From assembly GCF_024181585.1 (NCBI RefSeq), contig NZ_CP054258.1:1-64000 (forward strand): DNA of 64,000 nucleotides. The letters run 5' to 3'. Both the position numbers and the translations under genes were made by a program. Below are positions 45,118-54,039 of the stretch, piece by piece (the stretch's first letter is position 1; each line of letters starts with the position of its first letter). The notes under the pieces are model-generated. The model had not been told where the DNA came from, did no database searches, and was given only the letters and a program-made list of their open reading frames with translations. Source of the DNA: Treponema socranskii subsp. buccale (GTDB taxonomy: Bacteria; Spirochaetota; Spirochaetia; Treponematales; Treponemataceae).

Positions 45118-45188
45118 TAATTAATTAAAATGCCGAGCTTCGAAAGTATTTTTAGATAGCGCTGTGCGTTCGGCGACGCTCCGTCCGT

Positions 45189-45785
45189 TCAGCCGATAAA
45201 ATCCTGAACGCACATAAAACGATATATTGTATGCGTTCCGCAGCCGATACCGACGTGCGTATAAGCACGGCTTAAAATATTTTTGCGATGCCCGCGGTCC
45301 GGATCGCTATTGTCTTCCAAAAGTCGGATGACGATCGTCCTCGCATCGTCGTGGCCGTAAGAGATATTTTCACCCCAAGTATGCGGATACAAGCCGTGTT
45401 TATGGATCCGTTCTCCCACATTCCCGTGTCCGACACCTCCGCCTGCTCCTTGCAAGCGAACCCATTCTTTTGCCGCAAGCGTAAGTCTTTTATTGAGTTT
45501 CAAAGGATTCAGCGACTTCATTACTGTCATCTCGTTAATACATTCCGTCATGGCAGTACTGGGATTTTCACCGGCATACGGTTCCAAACGAGTTTTTACG
45601 TATTGCGCCGGCTGTGTGTGCGCAAAATTGATTTCGTCAAGCACGTCATTTTCCAGTTTGGCAAAATAAGCGGCATTGGGATCTTCCGCCATATTTCCGC
45701 ATGATATCGATATCGCCGCAAGCAGCAAAGCGGCCGCGAATATTTTAATAATTTTTACGATATGTTTCGTTTTCGGATTTTTCAT
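45189..45785 (-). CDS. CAP/SCP-domain lipoprotein
   Basis: A 198-residue exported lipoprotein: signal peptide with lipobox SISC (Cys29), then a CAP domain. The conserved parts are visible: ENDVLDEINFAHTQPAQYV, LTLAAKEWVRLQ, GHGNVGERI, TWGENISYG and RGHRKNILSRAYTHVGIGCG, the family's active-site-like His/Glu pocket. CAP proteins are secreted with roles from lipid binding to proteolysis; the role here is unknown. A SUMF1-like lipoprotein elsewhere in the window shares the surface location but not the fold. Confidence 0.88.
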   Translation of the reverse strand: MKNPKTKHIVKIIKIFAAALLLAAISISCGNMAEDPNAAYFAKLENDVLDEINFAHTQPAQYVKTRLEPYAGENPSTAMTECINEMTVMKSLNPLKLNKRLTLAAKEWVRLQGAGGGVGHGNVGERIHKHGLYPHTWGENISYGHDDARTIVIRLLEDNSDPDRGHRKNILSRAYTHVGIGCGTHTIYRFMCVQDFIG

Positions 45786-45804
45786 ATATATACCTCCATG
45801 TATT

Positions 45805-46104
45805 TTATTTTTTTATTTTCGCGGCGATCATCGCACCGCACGCGAGTACGAATAAAAACGCAAGATAGATGACGACGATGTATGCCGCCGCGTCGGGCGC
45901 AATAAAGAACATGATACCCGTTACGATAGTGAGAACACCGAGTGCGAGCGATGCGCTTCCGGCAGCTTTTCCGAGCCGCTTTTTGTCGCCGAGAGATGCG
46001 AGATATTTTTTCGAAAGCATGTAGGCTCCGGTTACGGTAAACGCCGCTCCCGCTCCGATAAAGAGTACAAAGAGCACAAGCAGTTTCGTGTGCGATACAA
46101 TCAT
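45805..46104 (-). CDS. Small three-helix membrane protein (DUF3784-like)
   Basis: A 99-residue protein with three hydrophobic segments (about 8-28, 48-68 and 74-94) separated by short charged loops (LSKKYLASLGDKKRLGKAAG). The layout resembles DUF3784-type small membrane proteins of unknown function. The frame is open to 46212, but ATG 46104 is favoured because the upstream part lacks membrane character and TATAGT lies 6 nt before 46104. It is followed by the CAP lipoprotein gene in the same orientation. Confidence 0.6.
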   Translation of the reverse strand: MIVSHTKLLVLFVLFIGAGAAFTVTGAYMLSKKYLASLGDKKRLGKAAGSASLALGVLTIVTGIMFFIAPDAAAYIVVIYLAFLFVLACGAMIAAKIKK

Positions 46105-46110
46105 ACCGTT

Positions 46111-46140
46111 ACTATACAGTATTTTCAGCTGCACTGCCAT
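46111..46140 (-). promoter_or_regulatory. Promoter of the small membrane protein, leaderless arrangement
   Basis: Minus strand: ATGGCA (46140-46135), 18-bp spacer, TATAGT (46116-46111), then 6 nt to the ATG at 46104. The -35 is weak (4 of 6). Confidence 0.45.
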
Positions 46141-46247
46141 ATCGGCACCTTTGCCGGCGGCTGCATTGTCGCAGTTCCGTACCGTCGTTATGCCGCGGCC
46201 GCCGGTTGTCACGGGAGCGCTTTTGATTTAGACTGCATACCGACAGT

Positions 46248-48389
46248 ATGGAATCGATTCTTTTATCGCTCAACGATGAACAGAAGGCATCCGTCATGCA
46301 GACGGAAGGGCGCGTGCGCGTCATCGCGGGAGCGGGTACGGGCAAAACGAGAGCGCTGACGTCGCGCTACTGCTACCTCGTCGACGAAGCGGGCATCGCT
46401 CCCGGCAATATTTTGTGCGCGACTTTTACAAACCGTGCCGCAAACGAAATGAAACAGCGCGTGCGTAAGCGGCTCGGAGATGTCGATTTGGGATATATCT
46501 GCACGTTCCACGCGTTTTGCGTTCAGCTGTTAAAAGAAGACATCAGCGTTTTAAACTACCCGAAAAATTTCGTCATCATGGATACGGAAGATGAGCGCGA
46601 TATTTTGCTGCGCATCTTTTCCGATATGCACATTACGATGCGGGAGATGACGGTGCAAAGCGCGATCGACGAAGTGCTCGAAGCGAAAAAAATGCGCGCC
46701 GACACGTATATCGACGATATCTACCGCATGAACAACGAACAGCTTCGCGAACGTTTCAATTTTATCAAAGACCGCCGCGATGAAATTTTTGCACGCTATA
46801 TCTACGAGCAGAAAAAAATCTTCGGTCTCGACTTCAACGATTTAATAAATTTTACGACGTATATCCTCGAACATTTTCCCGCCGTGCGCGAAAAATGGCA
46901 GGCACGCATGCAGTACGTCATGGTCGACGAATTTCAGGACGTAAGCAAAAAGCAGTACAAAATCGCACAGACACTTTCCGGAAAGCACGGAAACCTCTAC
47001 ATCGTCGGCGATCCCGATCAAACGATCTATTCGTGGCGCGGCTCGCACGTAAGACTCTTTTTCGATTTCGATAAAACTTATCCCGATGCGAAAACGTTTT
47101 TGCTTTCGAAAAATTACCGCTCGACGCCGGAAATCATCAAAGCATCCGATACGCTGATCGAAAAAAATACCGTACGGTATCAAAAGACGCTTACGGCGGA
47201 AAAGGCGGCGGGCGTCAAACCGATTTTTTGCCATTGTAAAAGCGAAGGCGAAGAAGCGCTTTGGATTTTTAATAAAATCGATGAGCTTGCAAAACGCGGC
47301 GCAGCCTACGGCGACATCGCGGTCTTATATCGCGCACACTATCTTTCCCGCGCGATCGAAGAAACGTTTATCGATAAGCGCGTACCCTATAAATTTTACA
47401 GCGGTATAGAATTTTACAGCCGCAGGGAAATCAAAGATATCGTGTGCTATCTCCGCATGATCACGTCCGGTGACGACGTCGCGTTTTTGCGCACGGTTAA
47501 TATGCCGTCGAGGAAAATCGGCAAAACGAAAATAGATGCGCTGCGGACTCTTGCCGAACAAAACGGTACGGCGCTGTACGACGAACTTAAAAGAAATATC
47601 GATACGTCGCTTTTTGCAGGTACCGGAGCGCGCGCATACGTCGAAGCGATAGAAACGCTTCGCGCATCGTATACCGCCCTTCCGCTCGGTACGCTGCTGC
47701 AGGCGGTTATGGACAGGTCGGGCTACGAAGCATACTTGCGTTTGCAAAACGATCAGGACAGACTCGACAATGTCGCCGAATTCCGCCGTGCGGTGGAAAA
47801 AGCGGGACAGGACGACGACGCGAGCCTGGAAGATTTTCTATCGCACATTGCGCTCTTTACCGATTTGGACAGGGAAGAAAATCGAAGTAATGTCAAACTC
47901 ATGACGATCCACGCGGCAAAAGGCATGGAGTTCCCGTATGTGTTTGTCTGCGGTCTGAACGAAGGCGTGTTTCCGTCGCGTAAAACGCTCTCGCTCGACG
48001 ATATGGAAGAGGAACGGAGGATCGCGTATGTCGCGATGACACGTGCGAAAGACGCGCTCTTTTTGTCGGATGCGGAAGGGACGGCGAACGACAACCTCTT
48101 TAAACAGCCGTCGCGTTTTATTTTCGATGCGGGACTCGAAAACCTCACGCTTGAAAGAGAACTCGACGAATCGCTTGTCGTGCAGACGAAAACGCTCATC
48201 GATTACAGTGAAGCGCAGCTCAAACGGATCGGCACACCCTACGAAGAAGGCACACGCGTACGCCATCCGATTTTCGGCTTCGGCACCGTCGTTTCGGTAA
48301 GCAAAAAAGCCGGCTGTTACGGCATCGCGTTCGATTCGATGCAAACCGAGCGGAGCATCCGCTTCGGTGCGGAATTGCAGGCGCTCTGA
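46248..48389 (+). CDS. pcrA: ATP-dependent DNA helicase, UvrD/PcrA family
   Basis: A 713-residue superfamily 1 3'-5' helicase. Motif Q/I: LNDEQKASVMQ and AGAGTGKTRALTSR (near residue 27); Ia FTNRAANEMK; II VMVDEFQDVSKKQY (near 225); III VGDPDQTIYSWRG (near 253); IV LSKNYRSTPEI; V LMTIHAAKGMEFPYVF (near 550); VI EERRIAYVAMTRAKDALFL. The C-terminus has a PcrA-type Tudor-like end (TRVRHPIFGFGTVVSV). Such helicases act in repair and rolling-circle or fork processing. No ribosome site is visible; a TTGTCA-17-TAGACT promoter would give a leader of only about 6 nt. Confidence 0.93.
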   Translation: MESILLSLNDEQKASVMQTEGRVRVIAGAGTGKTRALTSRYCYLVDEAGIAPGNILCATFTNRAANEMKQRVRKRLGDVDLGYICTFHAFCVQLLKEDISVLNYPKNFVIMDTEDERDILLRIFSDMHITMREMTVQSAIDEVLEAKKMRADTYIDDIYRMNNEQLRERFNFIKDRRDEIFARYIYEQKKIFGLDFNDLINFTTYILEHFPAVREKWQARMQYVMVDEFQDVSKKQYKIAQTLSGKHGNLYIVGDPDQTIYSWRGSHVRLFFDFDKTYPDAKTFLLSKNYRSTPEIIKASDTLIEKNTVRYQKTLTAEKAAGVKPIFCHCKSEGEEALWIFNKIDELAKRGAAYGDIAVLYRAHYLSRAIEETFIDKRVPYKFYSGIEFYSRREIKDIVCYLRMITSGDDVAFLRTVNMPSRKIGKTKIDALRTLAEQNGTALYDELKRNIDTSLFAGTGARAYVEAIETLRASYTALPLGTLLQAVMDRSGYEAYLRLQNDQDRLDNVAEFRRAVEKAGQDDDASLEDFLSHIALFTDLDREENRSNVKLMTIHAAKGMEFPYVFVCGLNEGVFPSRKTLSLDDMEEERRIAYVAMTRAKDALFLSDAEGTANDNLFKQPSRFIFDAGLENLTLERELDESLVVQTKTLIDYSEAQLKRIGTPYEEGTRVRHPIFGFGTVVSVSKKAGCYGIAFDSMQTERSIRFGAELQAL

Positions 48390-48432
48390 TGAGGCGCGTA
48401 GGGGGATTGAAAAATATCGTATTTCCAAAATT

Positions 48433-48460
48433 ACCTCTAAAAACTGCAGTTTTTAGAGGT
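48433..48460. repeat. 28-bp perfect palindrome
   Basis: ACCTCTAAAAACTG followed by its exact complement CAGTTTTTAGAGGT, without a spacer. It lies between the helicase gene and the XRE regulator. It may be a terminator-like hairpin for the helicase gene or an operator for the regulator 20 bp downstream. Confidence 0.7.
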
Positions 48461-48479
48461 TCACTTTATATTATTTCTT

Positions 48480-48815
48480 TTGCAAAACACTCTTCAAATT
48501 TTATTTTCATTTCTATTATATTCGGAAAATATCAGACGTTTTAGGTTATCAAAAAAGCTGACACAGGAACGGCTGGCGGAACGTGCCGGCATAACAAGCG
48601 CATATATAAGCGAAATTGAAAATCAAAAAAAAGTCGGTAAATTTGAAACGATAGCTTCGCTTGCGAATGCGCTTGAAGTTGAACCGTATGAACTTTTCCT
48701 GGAATCAGGCAGTGTACAAGCCTACAACGACAAACGAACGAAAGCGTTGATGAACCGTCTTCGTAACAATTTTAACGAGCTTGTAGATACGATAGAAGAG
48801 TTCTTAACGGAATAA
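48480..48815 (+). CDS. XRE-family HTH regulator
   Basis: A 111-residue protein with a clear helix-turn-helix: ENIRRFRLSKKLTQERLAER, then AGITSAYISEIENQKKVGKF (about residues 17-55), followed by the usual ETIASLANALEVEPYELF. The rest is helical. The only in-frame start is a TTG at 48480, and the first 15 residues (LQILFSFLLYS) are unlike the family, so the N-terminus may be shorter or altered. It lies beside a palindrome and a DinJ-like antitoxin on the other strand; a regulatory link is possible but not shown. Confidence 0.8.
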   Translation: MQNTLQILFSFLLYSENIRRFRLSKKLTQERLAERAGITSAYISEIENQKKVGKFETIASLANALEVEPYELFLESGSVQAYNDKRTKALMNRLRNNFNELVDTIEEFLTE

Positions 48816-48861
48816 CAGTCTTATGAGGCTTGAAAATTGACGCGCGTACAAAAGCATCCCG

Positions 48862-49056
48862 TTATCGCTTGCGAGCGGCATCGATTTCGGTATTGATTTC
48901 TTCAAGATTCATGTCGGAAATACCGTTTTCGGCAACGCTGCGCTTAAAAAAAATACGTACTGCTGTCGATAAATCGAGCCCCGGATTTTCATAGACGGCA
49001 GCCGCATCGTCTTTCAATTTTTCATCAACACGGATTTGGACCAATGTACTTGCCAT
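48862..49056 (-). CDS. RelB/DinJ-family antitoxin, orphan and short
   Basis: A 64-residue ribbon-helix-helix antitoxin: STLVQIRVDEKLKDDAAAVY, then NPGLDLSTAVRIFFKRSVAENG, as in DinJ. The toxin-binding C-terminus is shorter than usual (family about 85-95 residues) but ends EEINTEIDAARKR as in relatives. No RelE/YafQ toxin gene follows in the 46 bp to the next gene or elsewhere nearby. Its promoter overlaps a perfect 15-bp palindrome (49071-49085), a likely autoregulatory site. It may be a remnant or a free antitoxin acting on other toxins. Confidence 0.72.
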   Translation of the reverse strand: MASTLVQIRVDEKLKDDAAAVYENPGLDLSTAVRIFFKRSVAENGISDMNLEEINTEIDAARKR

Positions 49057-49070
49057 ACTCAACCCTTATT

Positions 49071-49085
49071 ACAGTATTATACTGT
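49071..49085. promoter_or_regulatory. Palindromic operator over the antitoxin -10 box
   Basis: ACAGTAT-T-ATACTGT is a perfect palindrome. Its minus strand contains TATAAT, 20 nt before the AAGGG ribosome site region of the antitoxin gene. Binding by the ribbon-helix-helix antitoxin is the expected use. Confidence 0.6.
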
Positions 49086-49120
49086 TTTTTTTATAAGCCG
49101 CGGGCGAACTCTTACTTCTG

Positions 49121-49951
49121 TTATAAGGATTCCCTGTCGGCTTCCTTAAAAAAATCAAGCGCAGTCGGAAACTGTTCCCACAGTATTTTATTATCGCGGG
49201 CATACAGCGCCGCTTCGTCTTCGCTGCCCATAGCGATATATTCGTTTTCCTCACCGGAAACGTTTTTTTTGCCGAGCAGATAAGCCGGAACAAAAGGATT
49301 ACGTTCTTTCGCTTTTTTGTATGCCCGCGCGATTGTCTTTTTGTCCGAATTGTTTTCCGCGAACAACAGCAACAGTGCCCCGTAAATCATTTCAACACCG
49401 GCATCGTCAGGGTGTGCTTTAAGCAGTTTTCGCGCGGCAACAAAATCTTTCATCGCAATGAACAGATTGATAAGCCGATAACGGATTCCGAGATTATCGT
49501 TCGGACAAAGGCGCAGCATATATTGCATAGTTTCCGCCGCGTTATTTTTATCGATATCGAGCAAAGCATCGGCATAGTACCAAAGAGCTCGCATATAGGG
49601 ACGTGTTTCCAAAACACCGTAAAAGATGCCTTCGTTTTCTTTAAAGTACGATGCATCGTGTGTGCTTTCAAAACTCTTTTTCGCTTTTAACGCATAGCGG
49701 AGTTTATCTTCCGCATTTGAAGATTCGGAAGCAAGAATACAATAGGCATCGGTGCAGTTTTCGTCATACTGCAACGCTTCTTTTACAAGCCGCTCCCGTT
49801 CCTTTTTGCCTCGCACCGTTGAACTGTCGATATCCCATGCCGTCCAGCAGATATCTTGTGCGATTTCGGCGGGATCGGTAAGAGGCAATCCTAATTCGTT
49901 CTTATACGTTGCTGCGGTTTTAGTCGATTTTGTTTTCTTTTTTGCCGGCAT
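49121..49951 (-). CDS. Tetratricopeptide-type protein
   Basis: A 276-residue protein with a basic N-terminus (MPAKKKTKSTKTA) and helical repeats: ALQYDENCTDAYCILA (about 65), YMRALWYYADALLDIDKNNA (about 135) and LRLCPNDNLGIRYRLINLFI (about 158), ending in NPFVPAYLLGKKNV. This is the bacterial TPR protein type sometimes labelled ST7-like, of unknown function. ATG 49951 has AAGGA upstream; the frame is open to 50137 but is not repeat-like there. Confidence 0.72.
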   Translation of the reverse strand: MPAKKKTKSTKTAATYKNELGLPLTDPAEIAQDICWTAWDIDSSTVRGKKERERLVKEALQYDENCTDAYCILASESSNAEDKLRYALKAKKSFESTHDASYFKENEGIFYGVLETRPYMRALWYYADALLDIDKNNAAETMQYMLRLCPNDNLGIRYRLINLFIAMKDFVAARKLLKAHPDDAGVEMIYGALLLLFAENNSDKKTIARAYKKAKERNPFVPAYLLGKKNVSGEENEYIAMGSEDEAALYARDNKILWEQFPTALDFFKEADRESL

Positions 49952-50174
49952 AGTCTTTCCTTCTGCGTTCTTATATTTATTAATTGAAATATGATACTGT
50001 ATCATATCATAACTTTCAGATAATGTCCTCGATACCCGATTCCCCCTTCGTTGACAAAGCCTCCTTTCGGTGATAGTGTTTTTATCCGGTGAGATACGGT
50101 AAACGGCGGGCCGAAAGACTGTCGTCGTTTTTATCAAAGCTTGCGATTTTCCGCAAAAATTACAGAGGCTTAGT

Positions 50175-50747
50175 ATGAAAAAAGATTTAGGCGTTCATCC
50201 CTATGTGTTTCCCATGCCGGTGCTTATGGTTGCGACGTACAACGAAGACGGCAGCGTCGACGTCATGAATATGGCGTGGGGCGGTATGTGCGCGGAAAAT
50301 ATGGTCGCGCTCAATCTCGATGAATCGCACAAAACGTCCGAAAATATCAAAAAGAGAAACGCTTTTACGCTCAGCATTGCGGATCTCGACAATATCGAAG
50401 CGGCCGATTTTTTCGGCATCGCGTCGTGCAATACGATGCCCGACAAATTCGAACGTACGGGATTGCATGCGTATAAAAGCCGAAAAGTGGACGCTCCCGT
50501 CGTCGAAGAATTCCCGCTCACGCTCGAATGCAAAGTCGCGGCGATCGAACACGGCGTGTGCGGCTTCCGCGTCGTCGGTGAAATCGTCAATGTCATCGCG
50601 GACGAAAAAATTCTCGACGCAAAAAACAAAATCGATCCTGAAAAAATCAATGCGTTCGTATTCGACCAATTCCAAAACGGTTATTACCGCATCGGTGAAA
50701 AAGTCGGGCAGGCGTGGAAGAGCGGCGCCGATCTGATGAAAAAATAA
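50175..50747 (+). CDS. Flavin reductase / flavoredoxin-family protein
   Basis: A 190-residue FMN-binding split-barrel protein: GVHPYVFPMPVLMVATYNED, MNMAWGGMCAENMVALNLDE, HKTSENIKKRNAFTLSIADL and ADFFGIASCNTMPDKFERTG are typical of the flavoredoxin branch. Such proteins bind FMN and act in electron transfer or flavin reduction. It stands alone with an AGAGGCT ribosome site. Confidence 0.88.
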   Translation: MKKDLGVHPYVFPMPVLMVATYNEDGSVDVMNMAWGGMCAENMVALNLDESHKTSENIKKRNAFTLSIADLDNIEAADFFGIASCNTMPDKFERTGLHAYKSRKVDAPVVEEFPLTLECKVAAIEHGVCGFRVVGEIVNVIADEKILDAKNKIDPEKINAFVFDQFQNGYYRIGEKVGQAWKSGADLMKK

Positions 50748-51011
50748 ACGCGGTTTCGGAAGCGCGTGCCCGTTCAATGCACGTGCTTTTCCGATCCCCG
50801 CAGCCGGTATGCATTCTTCCAAATCTGTTGCAGTTTTCGCGATGTTTGTTTTTTATTAATTATTAATTTTCAGGGCGTGTCCCTCGCTCCGCTCGGGCCG
50901 GGCTTTTCGAGGTTCCGCGCTTTCGCGCTCCATTCCTCCGCTCGCGCATCGCTCGCTTCGGAACTTTCGCCTCTCCAATCCCTCACGCACGACAAGCGGA
51001 ACCGCCGTCGT

Positions 51012-51671
51012 TCAATGTGCTCTCGTATTTTCGAGCGAATACTTACAGCCGCAATAGTCCTGCCGGTACATGCCGTATTCTTTGCTGATTTCGAGACTGC
51101 GTTTAAAACCGTTTCGCTTTTTAAAATCGCTTGTGAGAAAGCGCGGGCCTCCTGATGCTTCGAGCATCGCACCGATACCGTTGATTTTATCCGCGTCTTT
51201 AAACGGGCTGATCGAAAGCGTCGTCGTAAACCAATCGAAAGAGTGCGCACGGGCGTATTCGTATGCGCGCTTCATACGCAGTTCATAGCATCGTCTGCAC
51301 CGTTCCCCGCGTTCGGCTTCGGAAGCGAGTTCGGGATTTTCGGCTGCGCGCACGGCCTCTTCGAATTCGCGTACATCGTAATCCGCACGTATGAGCCGAA
51401 CGCGGTTTTCGAGCGCCGGCGGAAATTGCGGTAAAAAAGTTTCGAGTTCGTGTAAGCGCCGCTCGTATTCTTTTTGCGGATGGATATTCGGATTGTAATA
51501 ATAAATCGAAATGTCGAAATACGATGCGAGGTATTCGATGACATAAGACGAGCACGGAGCGCAGCATGCGTGGAGGAGCAGCGAAGGCTTTACTGCAGGC
51601 GCTCCCGCTCTTTCTTCCGCTGAGATGCGGTCGAGGATGCCGTCGAGTTCCGATTGATAATTACGCTTCAT
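51012..51671 (-). CDS. queH: Epoxyqueuosine reductase QueH
   Basis: QueH performs the last step of queuosine synthesis in tRNA. The 219-residue product has the DUF208 hallmarks: LLLHACCAPCSSYVIEYLAS (about 31-50, Cys pair), YYYNPNIHPQKEYERR, GERCRRCYELRMKRAYEYA (about 123-141, Cys pair) and YRQDYCGCKYSL near the C-terminus (Cys pair). These Cys pairs are proposed to hold metal and iron-sulphur centres. The ATG lies 8 nt after a TATAAT box, suggesting a very short leader. Confidence 0.93.
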   Translation of the reverse strand: MKRNYQSELDGILDRISAEERAGAPAVKPSLLLHACCAPCSSYVIEYLASYFDISIYYYNPNIHPQKEYERRLHELETFLPQFPPALENRVRLIRADYDVREFEEAVRAAENPELASEAERGERCRRCYELRMKRAYEYARAHSFDWFTTTLSISPFKDADKINGIGAMLEASGGPRFLTSDFKKRNGFKRSLEISKEYGMYRQDYCGCKYSLENTRAH

Positions 51672-51679
51672 CGCCTTCG

Positions 51680-51709
51680 ATTATAGCACTTGCCGACAGA
51701 CGCTCGCAA
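51680..51709 (-). promoter_or_regulatory. Promoter of queH, near-leaderless
   Basis: Minus strand: TTGCGA (51709-51704), 18-bp spacer, TATAAT (51685-51680), 8 nt to the ATG at 51671. An AAGG lies too close to the start for normal use. Confidence 0.6.
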
Positions 51710-51934
51710 TACGATACGCCTACGCCGCCGTGGAGCCGTGCCGAAGGCAGCGACCGGAGCGGAGCGAGGACGCCGCGCGTGAGCAAGCGGCGGAAGGGCG
51801 GATGGCAAAAAGGTTTCGTCCCGGTAAAAAAACCGATGAAACTGCTTCGGATATGACGCGGGATTTAAATTGTTAATTTGTAAATTGTATGCTCGTTTGA
51901 ACCGATATCATCGCATTATCGGTTATCAATTTAT

Positions 51935-52681
51935 TCAAACCTTCCGCTTCATGCGCTCTTCAAGCATCGCAAGGTATGCCTTTTTTTCCGCTGCCATATA
52001 CTGACAGTGCCCGTACCCTTTATGCAGTGCGATATGCACAAAAGGGTAGCGGCACAAAATCGTCTTTGCTTGCCGTGCATCTATTTCTTTACTGCCGAAT
52101 TCAAAATACATACGCTGCTGCACATCTTTCGGATACGGATAAAAATCGAAGCGGCTGCATGCCGCTATGATATTTCGCAGGCTTTTTTCACCCATGCTTT
52201 CAAACGTGCTTCCCATTACTTCGCCCGCTTCACCGAACAATGCGGTCATTTTCTTTTGAGCAAACCCCTTGCATTTTCGCGCCTTTTTCCATTTACTTAA
52301 AAAGACGGCGGTATACACAAAGCGCAAAAAGCGGGCATTTTTGTATACCGGCGCACCGTCCAAAACAATGCATTTCCAGTGTATGTCGTCATCCTTCAAC
52401 AGCTCCAGCGCAATCCGCGCTCCCAGGGAAATGCCGAACGTCAATGCGATATCCGTATAGCCTTTTTCTTTCAAATAGCAAAGGATTTGCGCAGCTTCGT
52501 TTTCGGCGGAAACAAACTCACTCGAAGACGCTTGCCCGTGAGCCGACAAATCCGGCGCAATAATACAGTACCGATCGCTTAGCGGCGCAAACAGCTTTGC
52601 CGCAAAGGCACCGGTCAGCAACATCGGGTGCAAAACCAGTATTTTTTCCGCCTCAATGTTTCCGTATTCGTGTATAACCAT
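51935..52681 (-). CDS. Alpha/beta hydrolase
   Basis: A 248-residue alpha/beta-hydrolase-fold protein. The oxyanion strand reads ILVLHPMLLTGAF, the nucleophile elbow is TFGISLGARIALELL (Ser near residue 83), and HCQYMAAEKKAYLAML near the end carries the likely catalytic His. The Asp is probably in YFEFGSKEIDARQ. Substrate unknown. ATG 52681 has GGGAG and AGGAG upstream. The frame is open to 52717, running into the hisH fragment. Confidence 0.8.
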   Translation of the reverse strand: MVIHEYGNIEAEKILVLHPMLLTGAFAAKLFAPLSDRYCIIAPDLSAHGQASSSEFVSAENEAAQILCYLKEKGYTDIALTFGISLGARIALELLKDDDIHWKCIVLDGAPVYKNARFLRFVYTAVFLSKWKKARKCKGFAQKKMTALFGEAGEVMGSTFESMGEKSLRNIIAACSRFDFYPYPKDVQQRMYFEFGSKEIDARQAKTILCRYPFVHIALHKGYGHCQYMAAEKKAYLAMLEERMKRKV

Positions 52682-52710
52682 ATCTCCTGTTCTCCCGCAA
52701 ATAATAATTT

Positions 52711-52962
52711 TTACCACGTGTTGAGCCGTGCGTCGCGTTCTTTAAAAAAAGAATCGAAACCCGCTTTTTTGACGCGTTCCATTGCATAGGCCGCGTTTCC
52801 GACGCCGGGAAACATAAGGCACGAAGCATTTTCAAGATTTTTCGGCGTATCCGAAATCACGTATTCGATGCGCAAAAAATCCGGCGCGTGCCGCACGCTT
52901 TGTATGTTGCCGGCTTTATAATCGACGATTCCAATCGTAGCGCATTGTACTTTGCAGCGCAC
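52711..52962 (-). pseudogene. hisH: Truncated imidazole glycerol phosphate synthase subunit HisH
   Basis: Residues 9-77 match the HisH N-terminus (IGIVDYKAGNIQSVRHA, VISDTPKNLENASCLMFPGV, GNAAYAMERVKKAGFDSF). The frame then diverges and stops after ERDARLNTW. A complete HisH is about 200 residues; the glutaminase Cys, His and Glu are all missing. No other histidine gene is nearby, so this is the remnant of a lost or moved his gene. Confidence 0.82.
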
Positions 52963-53129
52963 GCCGTGTCAATTGTCCGGGCGGAAATTCCCATACCCGG
53001 AAAAGCCGTAAGTAAAAGATGCTTTTAGTTCAAAACCTGCACAAGATAGGTGCCGGTGAAGCTTATCCGATTCGCACGATTTCTTCGCCTGTGCCGCATG
53101 CGACGATTTTTCCGCCGGCCGCTCTCCGA

Positions 53130-53957
53130 TTAGAAAAAACGGGATTTGTGCTTTCTTTTATTTATACTATGTAAACCTGATTTGACTAGTATATTTTTAG
53201 GATGGGCTTCTCTTGCCCCCGTCGGGCATATTTTAACACATGCCATGCACACAATACATTCATTTTTATCGGTTGTCATATCCGCACGTATACAACTTTT
53301 AGGACATACTTTTACACATTCGGAACAGTGAATACATTTTTCGTTATCTGTATGCGGAATAGTAAACATCCTTTTCCCGGTATGTACCGGTTTTTTATCT
53401 GCGACAAAATTTATAATTTTATCAAACACAGTTGTCCTATTATAAAGATGCCGTGTTTCCGTATGTAATAATCTGTTTCTTACAGTCTTTCCGAATAGTA
53501 CCGCTTTTTGTAAATCATCATTATCGGGTCTGCCTTTCGCAACCGGAATATCTTTACCGGAATATGAATGCTCCCCGACAAATTCACCGTACCCGAGCAG
53601 CTTTCCGTTACCCTTTTGTATTATAGATATCATTTCTCCGGTAGCAAACATCGGTGATGCATTACCGTATAGTGTGATTGCAATTATACATTTTCCTTGA
53701 AAATCCAAATGCTTTAGGCAGTTTCTGAATTCCTTATATAAAAACCCTCCGTATGTCGGAGCGCCCACGATTATCAAATCCGCATCTGCGAAACTTACAT
53801 CTTGTGTTTTTTCTCTATTGTCCCGTTTAGTCAAATCCGTAGAACATATTATGTCCCCGTCAATTCCTTTAACAATATAATCAATGACTTTTTTCGTTGT
53901 TCCCGTAGGTGAGAAATAAATAACGGCAAGTTTAATTTTATCCGCAGACATATTCAT
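53130..53957 (-). CDS. Flavodoxin-ferredoxin fusion (EFR1 type)
   Basis: A 275-residue redox protein. The N-terminal part is a flavodoxin-like domain (LAVIYFSPTGTTKKVIDYI phosphate-binding loop; LIIVGAPTYGGFLYKEF). The C-terminal part has two 4Fe-4S motifs: CIHCSECVKVCPKSC near residue 213 and CIVCMACVKICPTGA near 238. EFR1-type proteins are soluble electron carriers of unclear partner. The gene is more AT-rich than its neighbours, perhaps laterally acquired. The start may be 53957 or 53951. Confidence 0.9.
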   Translation of the reverse strand: MNMSADKIKLAVIYFSPTGTTKKVIDYIVKGIDGDIICSTDLTKRDNREKTQDVSFADADLIIVGAPTYGGFLYKEFRNCLKHLDFQGKCIIAITLYGNASPMFATGEMISIIQKGNGKLLGYGEFVGEHSYSGKDIPVAKGRPDNDDLQKAVLFGKTVRNRLLHTETRHLYNRTTVFDKIINFVADKKPVHTGKRMFTIPHTDNEKCIHCSECVKVCPKSCIRADMTTDKNECIVCMACVKICPTGAREAHPKNILVKSGLHSINKRKHKSRFF

Positions 53958-54039
53958 TGCAGGCGATTATAACACATCGGCATAAAACTTTCAGTCATTG
54001 CCGATTTCCCATTACCCTCTAATTATCAATTACAAATTA

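Noticed and set aside
50748-51011. GC-rich gap between flavin reductase and queH genes
   Set aside because: Short CG-rich alternating motifs suggest a repeat, but no second copy or clear hairpin was found.
51566-51856. Plus-strand frame upstream of the hydrolase gene
   Set aside because: Overlaps the start of queH in antisense; low-complexity, no ribosome site.
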